From SIG565 sp045540055 (lineage in GTDB: Bacteria > Bacillota > Clostridia > Oscillospirales > Acutalibacteraceae), in contig JAZQGO010000014.1 of the NCBI GenBank assembly GCA_045540055.1, forward strand, positions 1-64,000: a stretch of DNA of 64,000 bases, in the 5' to 3' direction. Position numbers and translations under genes: made by a program. The stretch's first letter is position 1. The number at the start of each line of letters is the position of its first letter. A model generated the notes under the pieces. That model was not told the origin of the DNA, made no database searches, and saw only the letters and a program-made list of their open reading frames with translations. Below are positions 24,774-33,705 of the stretch, piece by piece.

Positions 24774-27062
24774 ATGGAGCAAATGACAGGACTTGATTTA
24801 AAAATCAAGGAAATGGCATCGCGTATTAGGGAATTACGCGAAATTGAAGGCTTGACCACGTCACAAATGGCTGAAAAAACGGGCATTAGTGAAAACGAAT
24901 ATGTTAACTGTGAGAACGGTAAAAGCGACCTTAACTTTGCTTTTATTTACCGTTGTGCGCAGGCATTTAATGTCGACGTTACCGATATTATTGAGGGTAG
25001 CAGTCCCAAACTTAAATCTTTGGTTGTAACCAGGGCCGGCGGCGGACAAAAGATTGAGCAGGCACATGGTATGACATATTACAACTTGGCAGCGGCTTTT
25101 CAAAACAGAATTGCCGAGCCGCTATATGTACATAGTGTATACAGCAAAGAGGCACAAGAGCGTGAAATTGAATTAACTTCACACTCGGGACAGGAATGTG
25201 ATATTATCATTCAAGGACACCTATTAGTTCAGGTTGGCAAGCATAAGGAAGTTTTAGGACCCGGCGACACAATTTATTACGATAGTAGTACACCGCATGG
25301 TATGATTGCGACCAACGGTAGTGATTGTCTTTTCTATGCCATTGTTTTAAATCCCACAGGTGAGCCTATTCCAGAGCTTACCAAGGGCGAGGCAATCACA
25401 ATTAAAAAAGCGGCACCCAGTGATAAAAAGCCGCGTATTTATAAGAACTTTATTGATACTGAAGTGGATGAAAACGGTACACCAACAAAGATAACCTTTA
25501 AGAATACCGATAAGTTCAATTTTGCGTTTGATTTGGTAGATGGTCTTGCCGAGCGTGAGCCCGAAAAGCTTGCAATGTTGTATATTGGCAAAGACAAGAC
25601 CGAGCACAAATTTACCTTTAAGGATATGAAAAAGGCATCGGCACAGTGCGCCAATTACTTTAAATCACTGGGCATTAAAAAGGGCGATAGGGTAATGCTT
25701 GTTCTAAAACGCCATTATCAGTTCTGGTTTGCTATTCTTGGCCTCAATAAGCTTGGTGCGGTTGCTATTCCTGCAACAAATCAGCTTTTAGACCATGATT
25801 TCGAATATCGCTTCAATGCCGCACAGATTAGCACCGTAATTTGTACTGCTGACGGTGATACAGCAAGACAGATTGATATTGCAGCCGATAAATGTCCAAG
25901 CCTTGCAAATAAGCTAATTGTAAACGGTGAGCGTGAGGGCTGGCGCAATTTTGATGAGGAATACACACTCTTTAGCACTCATTTTGAGCGTACCGTTGAT
26001 TCACCCTGCGGCAACGATACAATGATGATGTATTTTACCTCGGGTACTACGGGTTACCCCAAAATTGCTACCCACAATTACAAGTATGCTTTAGGTCATT
26101 TCCATACAGCAAAATACTGGCACTATGTTGACCCCGAGGGACTCCACTTTACTATTTCCGACACAGGTTGGGCAAAGGCTATGTGGGGTAAGCTTTACGG
26201 TCAGTGGTTGTGTGAGGCAGCTACCTTTGTATATGATTTCGACCGTTTTGATGCGGCTGATATTCTCCCAATGTTTGCGAAATACCATATTACAACCTTC
26301 TGTGCACCGCCTACGATGCTTAGAATGATGGTTAAACAGGATATTTCTAAATATGATTTTTCTTCGGTAAGACATATGTCAACTGCAGGCGAGGCACTTA
26401 ACCCTGAGGTTTACCGTCAATTCGAAAAGGCTACTGGCCTTCAAATTCTTGAAGGATTTGGCCAGACAGAGAGTACGATGATTATCGGTAATATGATTGG
26501 TGCGCCGCACAAAATCGGCTCTATGGGCAAACCTGCACCAATTTACAACGTTGTGCTGCTTGATAGTGACGGCAAGCGTGTAAAAGATGGTGAAAACGGA
26601 GAAATCTGTATTGATGTTTCGGGCGGTATGCCTTGCGGATTATTTACAGAATATTATATGGATAAGGAAAAAACCGACGAGGTACTTCACGACGGTTTCT
26701 ATCATACAGGTGACGTAGCTTGGCGTGATGAGGACGGCTTCTATTGGTATGTAGGTCGTGTTGATGACGTTATTAAGTCGTCTGGTTACCGCATTGGTCC
26801 GTTTGAAATTGAAAACGTAATTATGGAGCTCCCGTATGTTCTCGAATGTGGCGTATCTGCCGCACCCGATGAAATTCGCGGTCAGGTAGTTAAGGCGAGC
26901 ATTGTTTTAACACCTAACACCGAGCCTACTGAGGAACTTAAGAAAGAAATTCAAAATTATGTTAAGGAGCATACAGCACCTTACAAATATCCGCGTATAG
27001 TAGTTTTCCGTGACGAATTACCTAAAACCGTTAGCGGTAAAATTATTCGCAATAAACTTTAG
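24774..27062 (+). CDS. HTH-cupin-acyl-CoA synthetase fusion 2
   Basis: A 762-residue paralog of the preceding gene product with the same order: HTH (about 15-80, RIRELREIEGLTTSQMAEKTG), cupin (about 115-195, HSGQECDIIIQGHLLVQVG, SSTPHGM) and AMP-forming acyl-CoA synthetase (YFTSGTTGYPK, GFGQTESTMIIGN, FYHTGDVAWRDEDGFYWYVGR, VSGKIIRNKL). The last 100 residues are almost identical between the two, while the N-termini differ. The start is ATG 24774 after TGGAGGG; an open frame back to 24678 lies in the terminator. It lies behind an Ile T-box and directly before the Vor genes, which suggests a 2-methylbutyrate- or propionate-type substrate on the route to isoleucine (inference). Confidence 0.85.
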   Translation: MEQMTGLDLKIKEMASRIRELREIEGLTTSQMAEKTGISENEYVNCENGKSDLNFAFIYRCAQAFNVDVTDIIEGSSPKLKSLVVTRAGGGQKIEQAHGMTYYNLAAAFQNRIAEPLYVHSVYSKEAQEREIELTSHSGQECDIIIQGHLLVQVGKHKEVLGPGDTIYYDSSTPHGMIATNGSDCLFYAIVLNPTGEPIPELTKGEAITIKKAAPSDKKPRIYKNFIDTEVDENGTPTKITFKNTDKFNFAFDLVDGLAEREPEKLAMLYIGKDKTEHKFTFKDMKKASAQCANYFKSLGIKKGDRVMLVLKRHYQFWFAILGLNKLGAVAIPATNQLLDHDFEYRFNAAQISTVICTADGDTARQIDIAADKCPSLANKLIVNGEREGWRNFDEEYTLFSTHFERTVDSPCGNDTMMMYFTSGTTGYPKIATHNYKYALGHFHTAKYWHYVDPEGLHFTISDTGWAKAMWGKLYGQWLCEAATFVYDFDRFDAADILPMFAKYHITTFCAPPTMLRMMVKQDISKYDFSSVRHMSTAGEALNPEVYRQFEKATGLQILEGFGQTESTMIIGNMIGAPHKIGSMGKPAPIYNVVLLDSDGKRVKDGENGEICIDVSGGMPCGLFTEYYMDKEKTDEVLHDGFYHTGDVAWRDEDGFYWYVGRVDDVIKSSGYRIGPFEIENVIMELPYVLECGVSAAPDEIRGQVVKASIVLTPNTEPTEELKKEIQNYVKEHTAPYKYPRIVVFRDELPKTVSGKIIRNKL

Positions 27063-27070
27063 AGGGAATT

Positions 27071-27754
27071 ATGAAGGCTAAAAGACTTACTTTATTTGCA
27101 GGTCATTACGGCAGCGGAAAAACAAATATTGCTGTTAATTATGCCTTTTATTTGCGCAAATGTAATTTGCCTGTAATAATTGCTGATTTGGATATTGTTA
27201 ATCCATATTTCAGAACAAAAGACAGTGAGGCCGAATTTAAAGAGAAGGGAATTGAGCTTGTTTGCTCGGCATTTACCAATTCAAACCTTGATATTCCGGC
27301 TTTGCCTCAGGAAATGTATAAAGTAGTGCAAAATAAATCAAAGTATGGTATAATAGATATCGGCGGCGATGACCAGGGTGCAGTTGCACTTGGACGCTAC
27401 GTGCCGTACATATTAGAGGAAAACGACTACGATATGCTGTTTGTTGCTAATTGCTTCAGACCGCTTACTACAACACCCGAGGATACTATCACAGTTATGC
27501 GTGAAATTGAAGCTGCATGCGGCATTAAATTCACGGGTATTGTTAATAATTCAAATCTTGGTAACGAAACCACAGGTGAGGACGTTATCATGAGTTTGGA
27601 ATATATAGAAAAGATTTCTGATTATACCGGTTTGCCCGTAGTTATGAACTGCGTTAAGGCAGACCTATATAGTCAGTTATTAGGCAAGGTTGATAATTTA
27701 TTTTCCTTGACCTTACAAACAAAATATTTTGATATAAATACTGGGGGTATTTAG
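27071..27754 (+). CDS. P-loop ATPase of the ParA/CobQ fold in the vor operon
   Basis: A 227-residue SIMIBI-type NTPase. The Walker A motif FAGHYGSGKTN (residues 9-19) is near the N-terminus, followed by IIADLDIVNPYFRT and the Walker-B-like GIIDIGGDDQGAVALG. There are no membrane segments or cysteine clusters. It lies eight bases after the synthetase fusion and two bases before the ferredoxin gene, so it is clearly part of the operon. A role in maturing or regulating the oxidoreductase is possible, but nothing in the sequence proves it. Confidence 0.75.
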   Translation: MKAKRLTLFAGHYGSGKTNIAVNYAFYLRKCNLPVIIADLDIVNPYFRTKDSEAEFKEKGIELVCSAFTNSNLDIPALPQEMYKVVQNKSKYGIIDIGGDDQGAVALGRYVPYILEENDYDMLFVANCFRPLTTTPEDTITVMREIEAACGIKFTGIVNNSNLGNETTGEDVIMSLEYIEKISDYTGLPVVMNCVKADLYSQLLGKVDNLFSLTLQTKYFDINTGGI

Positions 27755-27755
27755 A

Positions 27756-27962
27756 ATGGCGAAGCTTACTTTCAAAACCGATATGTGTAAGGGCTGCGGA
27801 CTTTGTGTTGACGCTTGTCCCAAAAAGCTTCTTGTTATCGCAAAAGACAAAATTAACAAAAAAGGACATTCTCCCGCCGAGATTACCGACGAGAGTCAGT
27901 GCATTGGTTGCGCTTTCTGTGCCACAATGTGTCCCGATTGTATTATAACGGTAGAAAGGTAG
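27756..27962 (+). CDS. 2[4Fe-4S] ferredoxin subunit of the 2-oxoacid oxidoreductase
   Basis: A 68-residue ferredoxin with two complete cluster motifs: Cys11, 14, 17 and 21 (CKGCGLCVDAC) and Cys49, 52, 55 and 59 (CIGCAFCATMC). It is the delta-type subunit that passes electrons between the TPP-dependent core and cellular ferredoxin. It is placed first in the delta-alpha-beta-gamma order usual for Vor/Kor enzymes, ten bases before the alpha subunit. Confidence 0.92.
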   Translation: MAKLTFKTDMCKGCGLCVDACPKKLLVIAKDKINKKGHSPAEITDESQCIGCAFCATMCPDCIITVER

Positions 27963-27971
27963 GGGTTTAAT

Positions 27972-29036
27972 ATGGCAAAAAAGGTACTTATGAAGGGTAA
28001 TGAAGCAATTGCTGAGGCCGCTATTATGGCTGGTTGCAGACATTATTTCGGTTATCCTATAACTCCTCAAACAGAGATTGCGGCCTATATGGCTAAAAGA
28101 ATGCCAAAGATTGGCGGTACATTCTTACAGGCTGAAAGTGAGGTTGCTGCAATAAATATGGTTTACGGTGTTGCCTCAACCGGTAAGCGTGTAATGACAT
28201 CATCTTCAAGCCCGGGTGTTGCTTTAAAGAGCGAGGGTCTTTCATATATGGCAGGTAGTGATTTGCCCGGTCTTATCGTTAACGTTCAGCGTGGCGGCCC
28301 GGGTCTTGGTGGTATTCAGCCCTCACAGTCAGACTACTTTATGGCCACAAAGGCCGGCGGTCATGGCGATTTCCGTATGATAGTTTTAGCACCGTCATCG
28401 GTTCAGGAGATGGCAGACCTTACAATTAAGGGCTTCGACCTTGCCGAAAAATACCGTATGACATCTATGATTTTGGCAGACGGTACAATGGGTCAGATGA
28501 TGGAGCCTGTTGAGCTTAAAGAACCCGAAATCAATGAATATGATAAATCGTGGGCGGTTACAGGCACCAAGATGCAGCGTAAGCACAATATTATAAATTC
28601 TTTATCGCTCGTTCCCGATGAACTTGAACAGCTCAATTTCGCACGTTACGAAAGATACAAGGAAGTTGAGAAAAATGAAGTAATGTACGAGGAATTTATG
28701 ATGGATGATGCCGAAATCTGTATTGCTGCATTCGGTATTGCCGCACGTATTTCTAAGAATGCAATAATTGCAGCACGCCAGCAGGGTATCAAGGTTGGTC
28801 TTATCCGTCCTATTACACTTTGGCCGTTCCCAACAGACGTCTTTGCTAAGGCTGCCGATAAGGTTAATTCCTTTATTTCGGTTGAGCTTTCAATGGGTCA
28901 GATGATTGAGGACGTTCGTCTTGCAACAGGTTGCAAGAAACCGGTTACACTATGTAACCGTGCAGGCGGTATGATTCCGTCACCCGAGCAGGTTTTAGAG
29001 AAAATTATTGAAGCTTCAAAAGGAGGTAACAAGTAA
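27972..29036 (+). CDS. vorB: 2-oxoacid:ferredoxin oxidoreductase alpha subunit (VorB-type)
   Basis: The pyrimidine-binding subunit, 354 residues. It starts KKVLMKGNEAIAEAAIMAGC, then YFGYPITPQTEI, FLQAESEVAAINMVYG and RGGPGLGGIQPSQSDY, the pattern of VorB (3-methyl-2-oxobutanoate:ferredoxin oxidoreductase). The enzyme interconverts branched 2-oxoacids plus CoA with acyl-CoA, CO2 and reduced ferredoxin, and can run in the carboxylating direction. A wider 2-oxoacid range (2-oxoglutarate) cannot be excluded. Its stop overlaps the beta-subunit start. Confidence 0.9.
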   Translation: MAKKVLMKGNEAIAEAAIMAGCRHYFGYPITPQTEIAAYMAKRMPKIGGTFLQAESEVAAINMVYGVASTGKRVMTSSSSPGVALKSEGLSYMAGSDLPGLIVNVQRGGPGLGGIQPSQSDYFMATKAGGHGDFRMIVLAPSSVQEMADLTIKGFDLAEKYRMTSMILADGTMGQMMEPVELKEPEINEYDKSWAVTGTKMQRKHNIINSLSLVPDELEQLNFARYERYKEVEKNEVMYEEFMMDDAEICIAAFGIAARISKNAIIAARQQGIKVGLIRPITLWPFPTDVFAKAADKVNSFISVELSMGQMIEDVRLATGCKKPVTLCNRAGGMIPSPEQVLEKIIEASKGGNK

Positions 29037-29788
29037 TGGTAGTTTTTGAAAAACCAAAGGCACTCGCCGATGTGTCTATGCACTATTGTCCCGGTTGTAC
29101 ACACGGTATAATTCACCGTCTTGTTGCCGAGGTTATTGATGAATTAGGTATAGAGGGTAAAACAATCGGTGTTGCACCTGTTGGTTGCTCTGTTATGGCT
29201 TATAACTACTTTAACTGTGATATGGTTGAGGCGGCTCACGGCCGTGCTCCTGCCGTTGCAACAGGTCTTAAACGTTCAGACCCCGAAAATCACATTGTAT
29301 TCACATATCAGGGTGACGGTGACTTGGCTTCAATCGGTATGGCTGAAACAGTACACTCGGCTACTCGAAATGAAAATATTACAGTTATTTTTGTTAACAA
29401 CGCAATTTATGGTATGACGGGCGGTCAGATGGCACCGACCTCTTTGCCGGGTCAGGTAACACAAACCTCACCTTATGGTCGTGACGTTAATCATTGCGGA
29501 TTTCCTATCAAGGTTTGCGAAATGTTATCTGAGCTTGACGGTCCCGAGTATCTCGAGAGAGTTGCAGTAAATAACGTAAAGAACGTAAAAAATGCTAAAA
29601 AGGCAATAAAGAAAGCCTTTGAAAATCAAATCAACAACAAGGGCTTTTCGCTTGTTGAGGTCGTTTCAAGCTGTCCTACCAACTGGGGTATGACACCTCA
29701 AAAGGCTCTAGAATGGGTCGAAGAAAATATGATTCCTTATTATCCGCTCGGTGTTTATAAAGACCGCAGTGCAGATATTAAGAAATAG
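29036..29788 (+). CDS. vorA: 2-oxoacid:ferredoxin oxidoreductase beta subunit (TPP-binding)
   Basis: The thiamine-diphosphate-binding subunit, 250 residues. CPGCTHG (18-24) opens the domain. The TPP motif is YQGDGDLASIGMAETVHSATR and continues to NNAIYGMTGGQMAPTS. Both are typical of Vor/Kor beta chains. It overlaps the alpha gene by one base and is followed 17 bases later by gamma. The same TPP site serves decarboxylation and reductive carboxylation. Confidence 0.9.
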   Translation: MVVFEKPKALADVSMHYCPGCTHGIIHRLVAEVIDELGIEGKTIGVAPVGCSVMAYNYFNCDMVEAAHGRAPAVATGLKRSDPENHIVFTYQGDGDLASIGMAETVHSATRNENITVIFVNNAIYGMTGGQMAPTSLPGQVTQTSPYGRDVNHCGFPIKVCEMLSELDGPEYLERVAVNNVKNVKNAKKAIKKAFENQINNKGFSLVEVVSSCPTNWGMTPQKALEWVEENMIPYYPLGVYKDRSADIKK

Positions 29789-29805
29789 TCGGGAGGGCAA
29801 TAATC

Positions 29806-30342
29806 ATGAAAACTACACAAATACTTATTGCCGGTTTCGGCGGTCAAGGCGTTCTTTTTGCAGGTAAATTTTTAGCCTACAAAGGACTTATTGAAGATAA
29901 AAATGTAAGCTGGTTGCCGTCTTACGGCCCCGAGATGCGTGGCGGTACAGCAAACTGCAGTATCATTATCAGTGATACTCCTGTTGGTTCGCCTATTGTA
30001 TCAACACCCGACTGCTTAATTGCAATGAATTTGCCGTCCTTACTTAAATACAAGGACAGCGTTGTATCAGGCGGTATCATTATTGTAGATTCAACATTAA
30101 TTGATGAAAAAATCGAACGTGATGATGTGTCCGTTTACTACGTTCCCGCAACCAAAATGGCGGCTGATGAAGGCTTCTCTACACTTGCAAATATGATTTT
30201 GATTGGTAAATTACTCGACGCTAGTGATGAATTATCTATTGATGGCACCGAGGCAGTTTTAGAGAAGGTTATACCGCCCCGCAAGGCCGATATGGCAGGC
30301 GTAAACCTTAAAGCCATTAAAATGGGCTATGATTTTAAATAA
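29806..30342 (+). CDS. vorC: 2-oxoacid:ferredoxin oxidoreductase gamma subunit
   Basis: A 178-residue gamma subunit with the opening TQILIAGFGGQGVLFAGKFLA (residues 4-24), then WLPSYGPEMRGGTANCSIIIS, a pattern conserved in this subunit. It completes the four-part enzyme. GGGAGGGC lies upstream of the ATG. The branched-chain aminotransferase follows at 18 bases. Confidence 0.9.
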   Translation: MKTTQILIAGFGGQGVLFAGKFLAYKGLIEDKNVSWLPSYGPEMRGGTANCSIIISDTPVGSPIVSTPDCLIAMNLPSLLKYKDSVVSGGIIIVDSTLIDEKIERDDVSVYYVPATKMAADEGFSTLANMILIGKLLDASDELSIDGTEAVLEKVIPPRKADMAGVNLKAIKMGYDFK

Positions 30343-30360
30343 TTTAAAGAAGGTATTGTA

Positions 30361-31425
30361 ATGTTAGATATTAAAGTTACAAAAACAATAAATCCGAAAG
30401 AAAAACCTGCAAAGGGTGCGTCTTTAGGCTTTGGTCATATCTTTACCGACCATATGTTTATTATGAACTATACCGAGGGTAAGGGGTGGCACGATGCTCG
30501 AATCGAGCCCTACCACAATATTGAGCTTTCTCCTGCGGCTATGGTTTTCCACTATGGTCAGGAAATGTTTGAGGGTCTAAAGGCTTATAAAAACGGCGAC
30601 AAGGCATATTTATTCAGACCTGATATGAACGCTAAGCGTGCTAATGCTTCTAATGAGCGTCTTTGCATTCCTCAAATTCCGGAGGAAGACTTTGTTCAGG
30701 CTGTAGCTGAGCTTGTAAAGATTGATAAAGATTGGATTCCTACCGATGACGGCACCTCTCTTTACATTCGTCCCTTTGTTATTGCAACAGATGATTTTCT
30801 CGGTGTTGCTCCGTCGAAAACATATATGTTCATCGTAATTCTGTCCCCAAGTGGTGCATACTACGAAAGTGGTTTGGCACCTGTTGGTATTTGGATAGAG
30901 GATGAGTTTGTACGCGCCGTTAAGGGTGGTATGGGCTTTGCAAAGACGGGTGGTAACTATGCCGCAAGTCTTATTGCACAGGTTAAGGCCCACGATGGTG
31001 GTTATTCGCAGGTGCTTTGGCTTGATGGTGTTGAGCGAAAGTACATTGAAGAAGTAGGCGCTATGAATATTTTCTTCAAGATAAACGGTAAAATCGTTAC
31101 ACCAATGCTCAATGGTAGTATTTTGCCCGGTATCACACGCAACTCGGTTATTCAGGTTTGCAAGTCATGGGGCTACGAGGTTGAGGAGAGAAAAATCAGC
31201 GTTGACGAATTGGTTGCTGCTGCTAAATCGGGCGAGCTCGAAGAGGTATTCGGCACAGGCACGGCTGCAGTAATTTCTCCTGTTGGCAAGCTTCGTTATG
31301 TTGATGACGTTATGGAAATCGGCGGCGGTAAAATCGGCGAGCTGACTCAAAAACTATATGATACCATTACCGGCATTCAGTGGGGTAAAACCGAAGACCC
31401 GTTTGGTTGGAGAATTGAACTCTAA
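30361..31425 (+). CDS. ilvE: branched-chain-amino-acid aminotransferase
   Basis: A 354-residue class IV PLP aminotransferase that transfers the amino group between glutamate and the 2-oxoacids of leucine, isoleucine and valine. The PLP Lys188 is in FVRAVKGGMG, followed by TGGNYAAS; HYGQEMFEGLKAY and GTGTAAVISPV are family motifs. It matches the longer BCAT type (about 350 residues). Its place directly after Vor means the 2-oxoacid product or substrate of Vor can be transaminated by the same operon. Confidence 0.94.
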   Translation: MLDIKVTKTINPKEKPAKGASLGFGHIFTDHMFIMNYTEGKGWHDARIEPYHNIELSPAAMVFHYGQEMFEGLKAYKNGDKAYLFRPDMNAKRANASNERLCIPQIPEEDFVQAVAELVKIDKDWIPTDDGTSLYIRPFVIATDDFLGVAPSKTYMFIVILSPSGAYYESGLAPVGIWIEDEFVRAVKGGMGFAKTGGNYAASLIAQVKAHDGGYSQVLWLDGVERKYIEEVGAMNIFFKINGKIVTPMLNGSILPGITRNSVIQVCKSWGYEVEERKISVDELVAAAKSGELEEVFGTGTAAVISPVGKLRYVDDVMEIGGGKIGELTQKLYDTITGIQWGKTEDPFGWRIEL

Positions 31426-31443
31426 TTTTTGGAGGTTGAATTT

Positions 31444-32730
31444 ATGAGCAATTACAATATTGAAACAAAATGTGTTCAGGGCGGTTATACACCAGGCAAC
31501 GGTGAGCCAAGACAGATTCCGATTATCCAGAGCACAACCTTTAAATATGCTACAAGTGAAGATATGGGTAAATTATTTGACCTTGAGGCAAGCGGTTATT
31601 TTTACACACGTCTTCAAAATCCTACAAACGACAGTGTTGCAGCTAAAATCTGTGATATGGAGGGTGGCACTGCCGCGATGCTCACTTCATCAGGTCAGGC
31701 CGCCAACTTCTACAGTATCTTTAATATTGCAAATTGCGGTGACCATATCGTTTCTTCATCTGCAATATACGGCGGTACATATAATTTGTTTGCCGTAACA
31801 ATGAAGAAAATGGGCATCGAATTTACATTCCTTTCACCCGATTGTACTATCGAAGAATTAGAAGCAGCTTTCAAACCTAACACCAAGGCTGTGTTTGGCG
31901 AAACTATTGCCAACCCGGCTGTAAGTGTTCTTGATATAGAAAAGTTCGCTTCTGCGGCGCACAAACACGGTGTTCCGCTTATAATTGATAACACCTTTGC
32001 AACACCTGTTAACTGTCGTCCTTTTGAATGGGGTGCTGACATTGTTACACATTCTACCACAAAGTATATGGATGGTCATGGAGCCGGTGTTGGCGGTTGT
32101 ATTGTTGATTCGGGTAAGTTTGATTGGACTAAGTATGCTGACAAATATCCCGGTCTTTGCACACCCGATGACAGCTATCATGGTGTTACCTATACCGAAA
32201 GATTCGGTCTTGAGGGTGCATTTATTACCAAGGCAACCGCACAGTTAATGCGTGACTTCGGCTCAATTCAGTCTCCGCAAAATGCTTTCCTACTCAACCT
32301 TGGTCTTGAAAGCTTACACCTTAGAATAAAAAAGCATTGTGAAAACGGTCTTGCTGTTGCTAAATATCTTTCTAATAATGAAAAGGTTGCCTGGGTTTCT
32401 TATCCTGATTTAGAAGGGGATAAGTACTACGATTTGGCAAAGAAATATTTGCCGAATGGCTCTTGTGGTGTTGTAAGCTTTGGCGTTAAGGGTGGCAGAG
32501 CTGCCGCTGAAAAGCTTATGAAAAATTTAAAAATTGCCGCCATTGAGACCCATGTTGCCGATGCAAGAACCTGTTGCTTGCATCCTGCGAGTGCAACTCA
32601 CCGTCAGATGAATGACGAGGAGTTAATTAAAGCTGGTGTACCTGGTGATTTAATCCGTTATTCCTGCGGTATTGAGAACGCCGAGGATTTAATTGCTGAT
32701 TTACAGCAAGCATTTGATAAAATTGACTAA
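31444..32730 (+). CDS. metY: O-acetylhomoserine sulfhydrylase
   Basis: A 428-residue Cys/Met-metabolism PLP enzyme that makes homocysteine from O-acetylhomoserine and sulfide. The PLP Lys207 is in HSTTKYMDGHG; the N-terminus ETKCVQGGYTPGNGEPRQIPI and the long FGSIQSPQNAFLLNLGLESLHLR are typical of MetY. The start is ATG 31444 with TTGGAGG upstream; an in-frame codon at 31429 is too close to that site. It is followed at 14 bases by metA, which supplies its substrate. Confidence 0.93.
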   Translation: MSNYNIETKCVQGGYTPGNGEPRQIPIIQSTTFKYATSEDMGKLFDLEASGYFYTRLQNPTNDSVAAKICDMEGGTAAMLTSSGQAANFYSIFNIANCGDHIVSSSAIYGGTYNLFAVTMKKMGIEFTFLSPDCTIEELEAAFKPNTKAVFGETIANPAVSVLDIEKFASAAHKHGVPLIIDNTFATPVNCRPFEWGADIVTHSTTKYMDGHGAGVGGCIVDSGKFDWTKYADKYPGLCTPDDSYHGVTYTERFGLEGAFITKATAQLMRDFGSIQSPQNAFLLNLGLESLHLRIKKHCENGLAVAKYLSNNEKVAWVSYPDLEGDKYYDLAKKYLPNGSCGVVSFGVKGGRAAAEKLMKNLKIAAIETHVADARTCCLHPASATHRQMNDEELIKAGVPGDLIRYSCGIENAEDLIADLQQAFDKID

Positions 32731-32744
32731 TTTGGAGTATTATT

Positions 32745-33674
32745 ATGCCTATTAAAATACCAAACGACCTTCCTGCTACCGAGGTATTACGTAACGAAAA
32801 TATATTTGTTATGACCGAAACCAGAGCAATCGCGCAGGATATTCGACCGCTTAAAATTTTAATACTTAATTTAATGCCCACAAAGATTGACACCGAGACA
32901 CAATTATCGCGTCTTCTCGGTAATACTCCCTTACAGGTCGAGATTGATTTGATGAACACTTCATCTCACGCCTCAAAAAACACCTCTCAGGAGCATTTAC
33001 TGGCGTTTTATAAGCAATTTAATGATATAAAACACAATTATTATGATGGTATGATTATTACCGGTGCGCCTGTAGAGCTTATGGAGTTTGAAGAGGTTGA
33101 TTATTGGGAAGAGCTTTGTCGTATTTTTGAATGGACGAAAAAGCATGTTCACAGTACCTTCCACATCTGTTGGGGTGCTCAAGCGGCACTTTATTATCAT
33201 TTTGGTATCAAAAAGCAAAAGCTTGACAAAAAAATGTTTGGCATTTTTCCGCATAAGGTTGACCACAAAAGCTCAATATTATTTCGTGGTTTTGATGATA
33301 TCTTTATGGTGCCCCATTCACGCCATACAACAATAAATAGGGAAGACATTGAGGCCGTAAAAGAGCTTAAAATTTTGGCTTCCTCTAATGATGCGGGAGT
33401 TTATGCCGTATCGACCGATGAAGGCAGACAGATTTTTATAACAGGTCATTCAGAGTATGATGCCAACACCTTGAATAAGGAGTATTTAAGGGATAAAAAT
33501 GCGGGATTACCTATAGAAGTTCCGAAAAATTATTTCCCGAACGACGACGATACTTTGCCGCCGCTTGTCACTTGGCGTTCACACGCTAACTTACTCTATT
33601 CAAACTGGTTGAACTATTTTGTATATCAGACCACGCCGTATGATATCGCAAATATTGATAATACAACAAAATAA
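32745..33674 (+). CDS. metA: homoserine O-acetyltransferase (MetA type)
   Basis: A 309-residue MetA-family acyltransferase with the signature LNLMPTKIDTETQLSRLLGNTPLQVEIDLM. The nucleophile is Cys142 (FHICWGAQ). Residue 111 is Glu (ITGAPVELMEF), the residue known to select acetyl-CoA over succinyl-CoA in this family, so the product should be O-acetylhomoserine, matching the neighbouring metY. The two genes give the direct-sulfhydrylation route to homocysteine. No SAM riboswitch is seen before them; they appear to follow the T-box 3 transcript. Confidence 0.93.
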   Translation: MPIKIPNDLPATEVLRNENIFVMTETRAIAQDIRPLKILILNLMPTKIDTETQLSRLLGNTPLQVEIDLMNTSSHASKNTSQEHLLAFYKQFNDIKHNYYDGMIITGAPVELMEFEEVDYWEELCRIFEWTKKHVHSTFHICWGAQAALYYHFGIKKQKLDKKMFGIFPHKVDHKSSILFRGFDDIFMVPHSRHTTINREDIEAVKELKILASSNDAGVYAVSTDEGRQIFITGHSEYDANTLNKEYLRDKNAGLPIEVPKNYFPNDDDTLPPLVTWRSHANLLYSNWLNYFVYQTTPYDIANIDNTTK

Positions 33675-33676
33675 TA

Positions 33677-33705
33677 GCATAAAAAAATACCTTCGCTCAT
33701 ATCCT
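33677..33705 (+). promoter_or_regulatory. possible SigE-type promoter of spoIVA
   Basis: GCATAA (33677-33682), a 15-base gap and CATATCCT (33698-33705) loosely match SigE boxes (-35 with an ATA core, -10 CATAnnnT). spoIVA is a SigE gene in Bacillus. The match is partial, so this is tentative. Confidence 0.35.
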
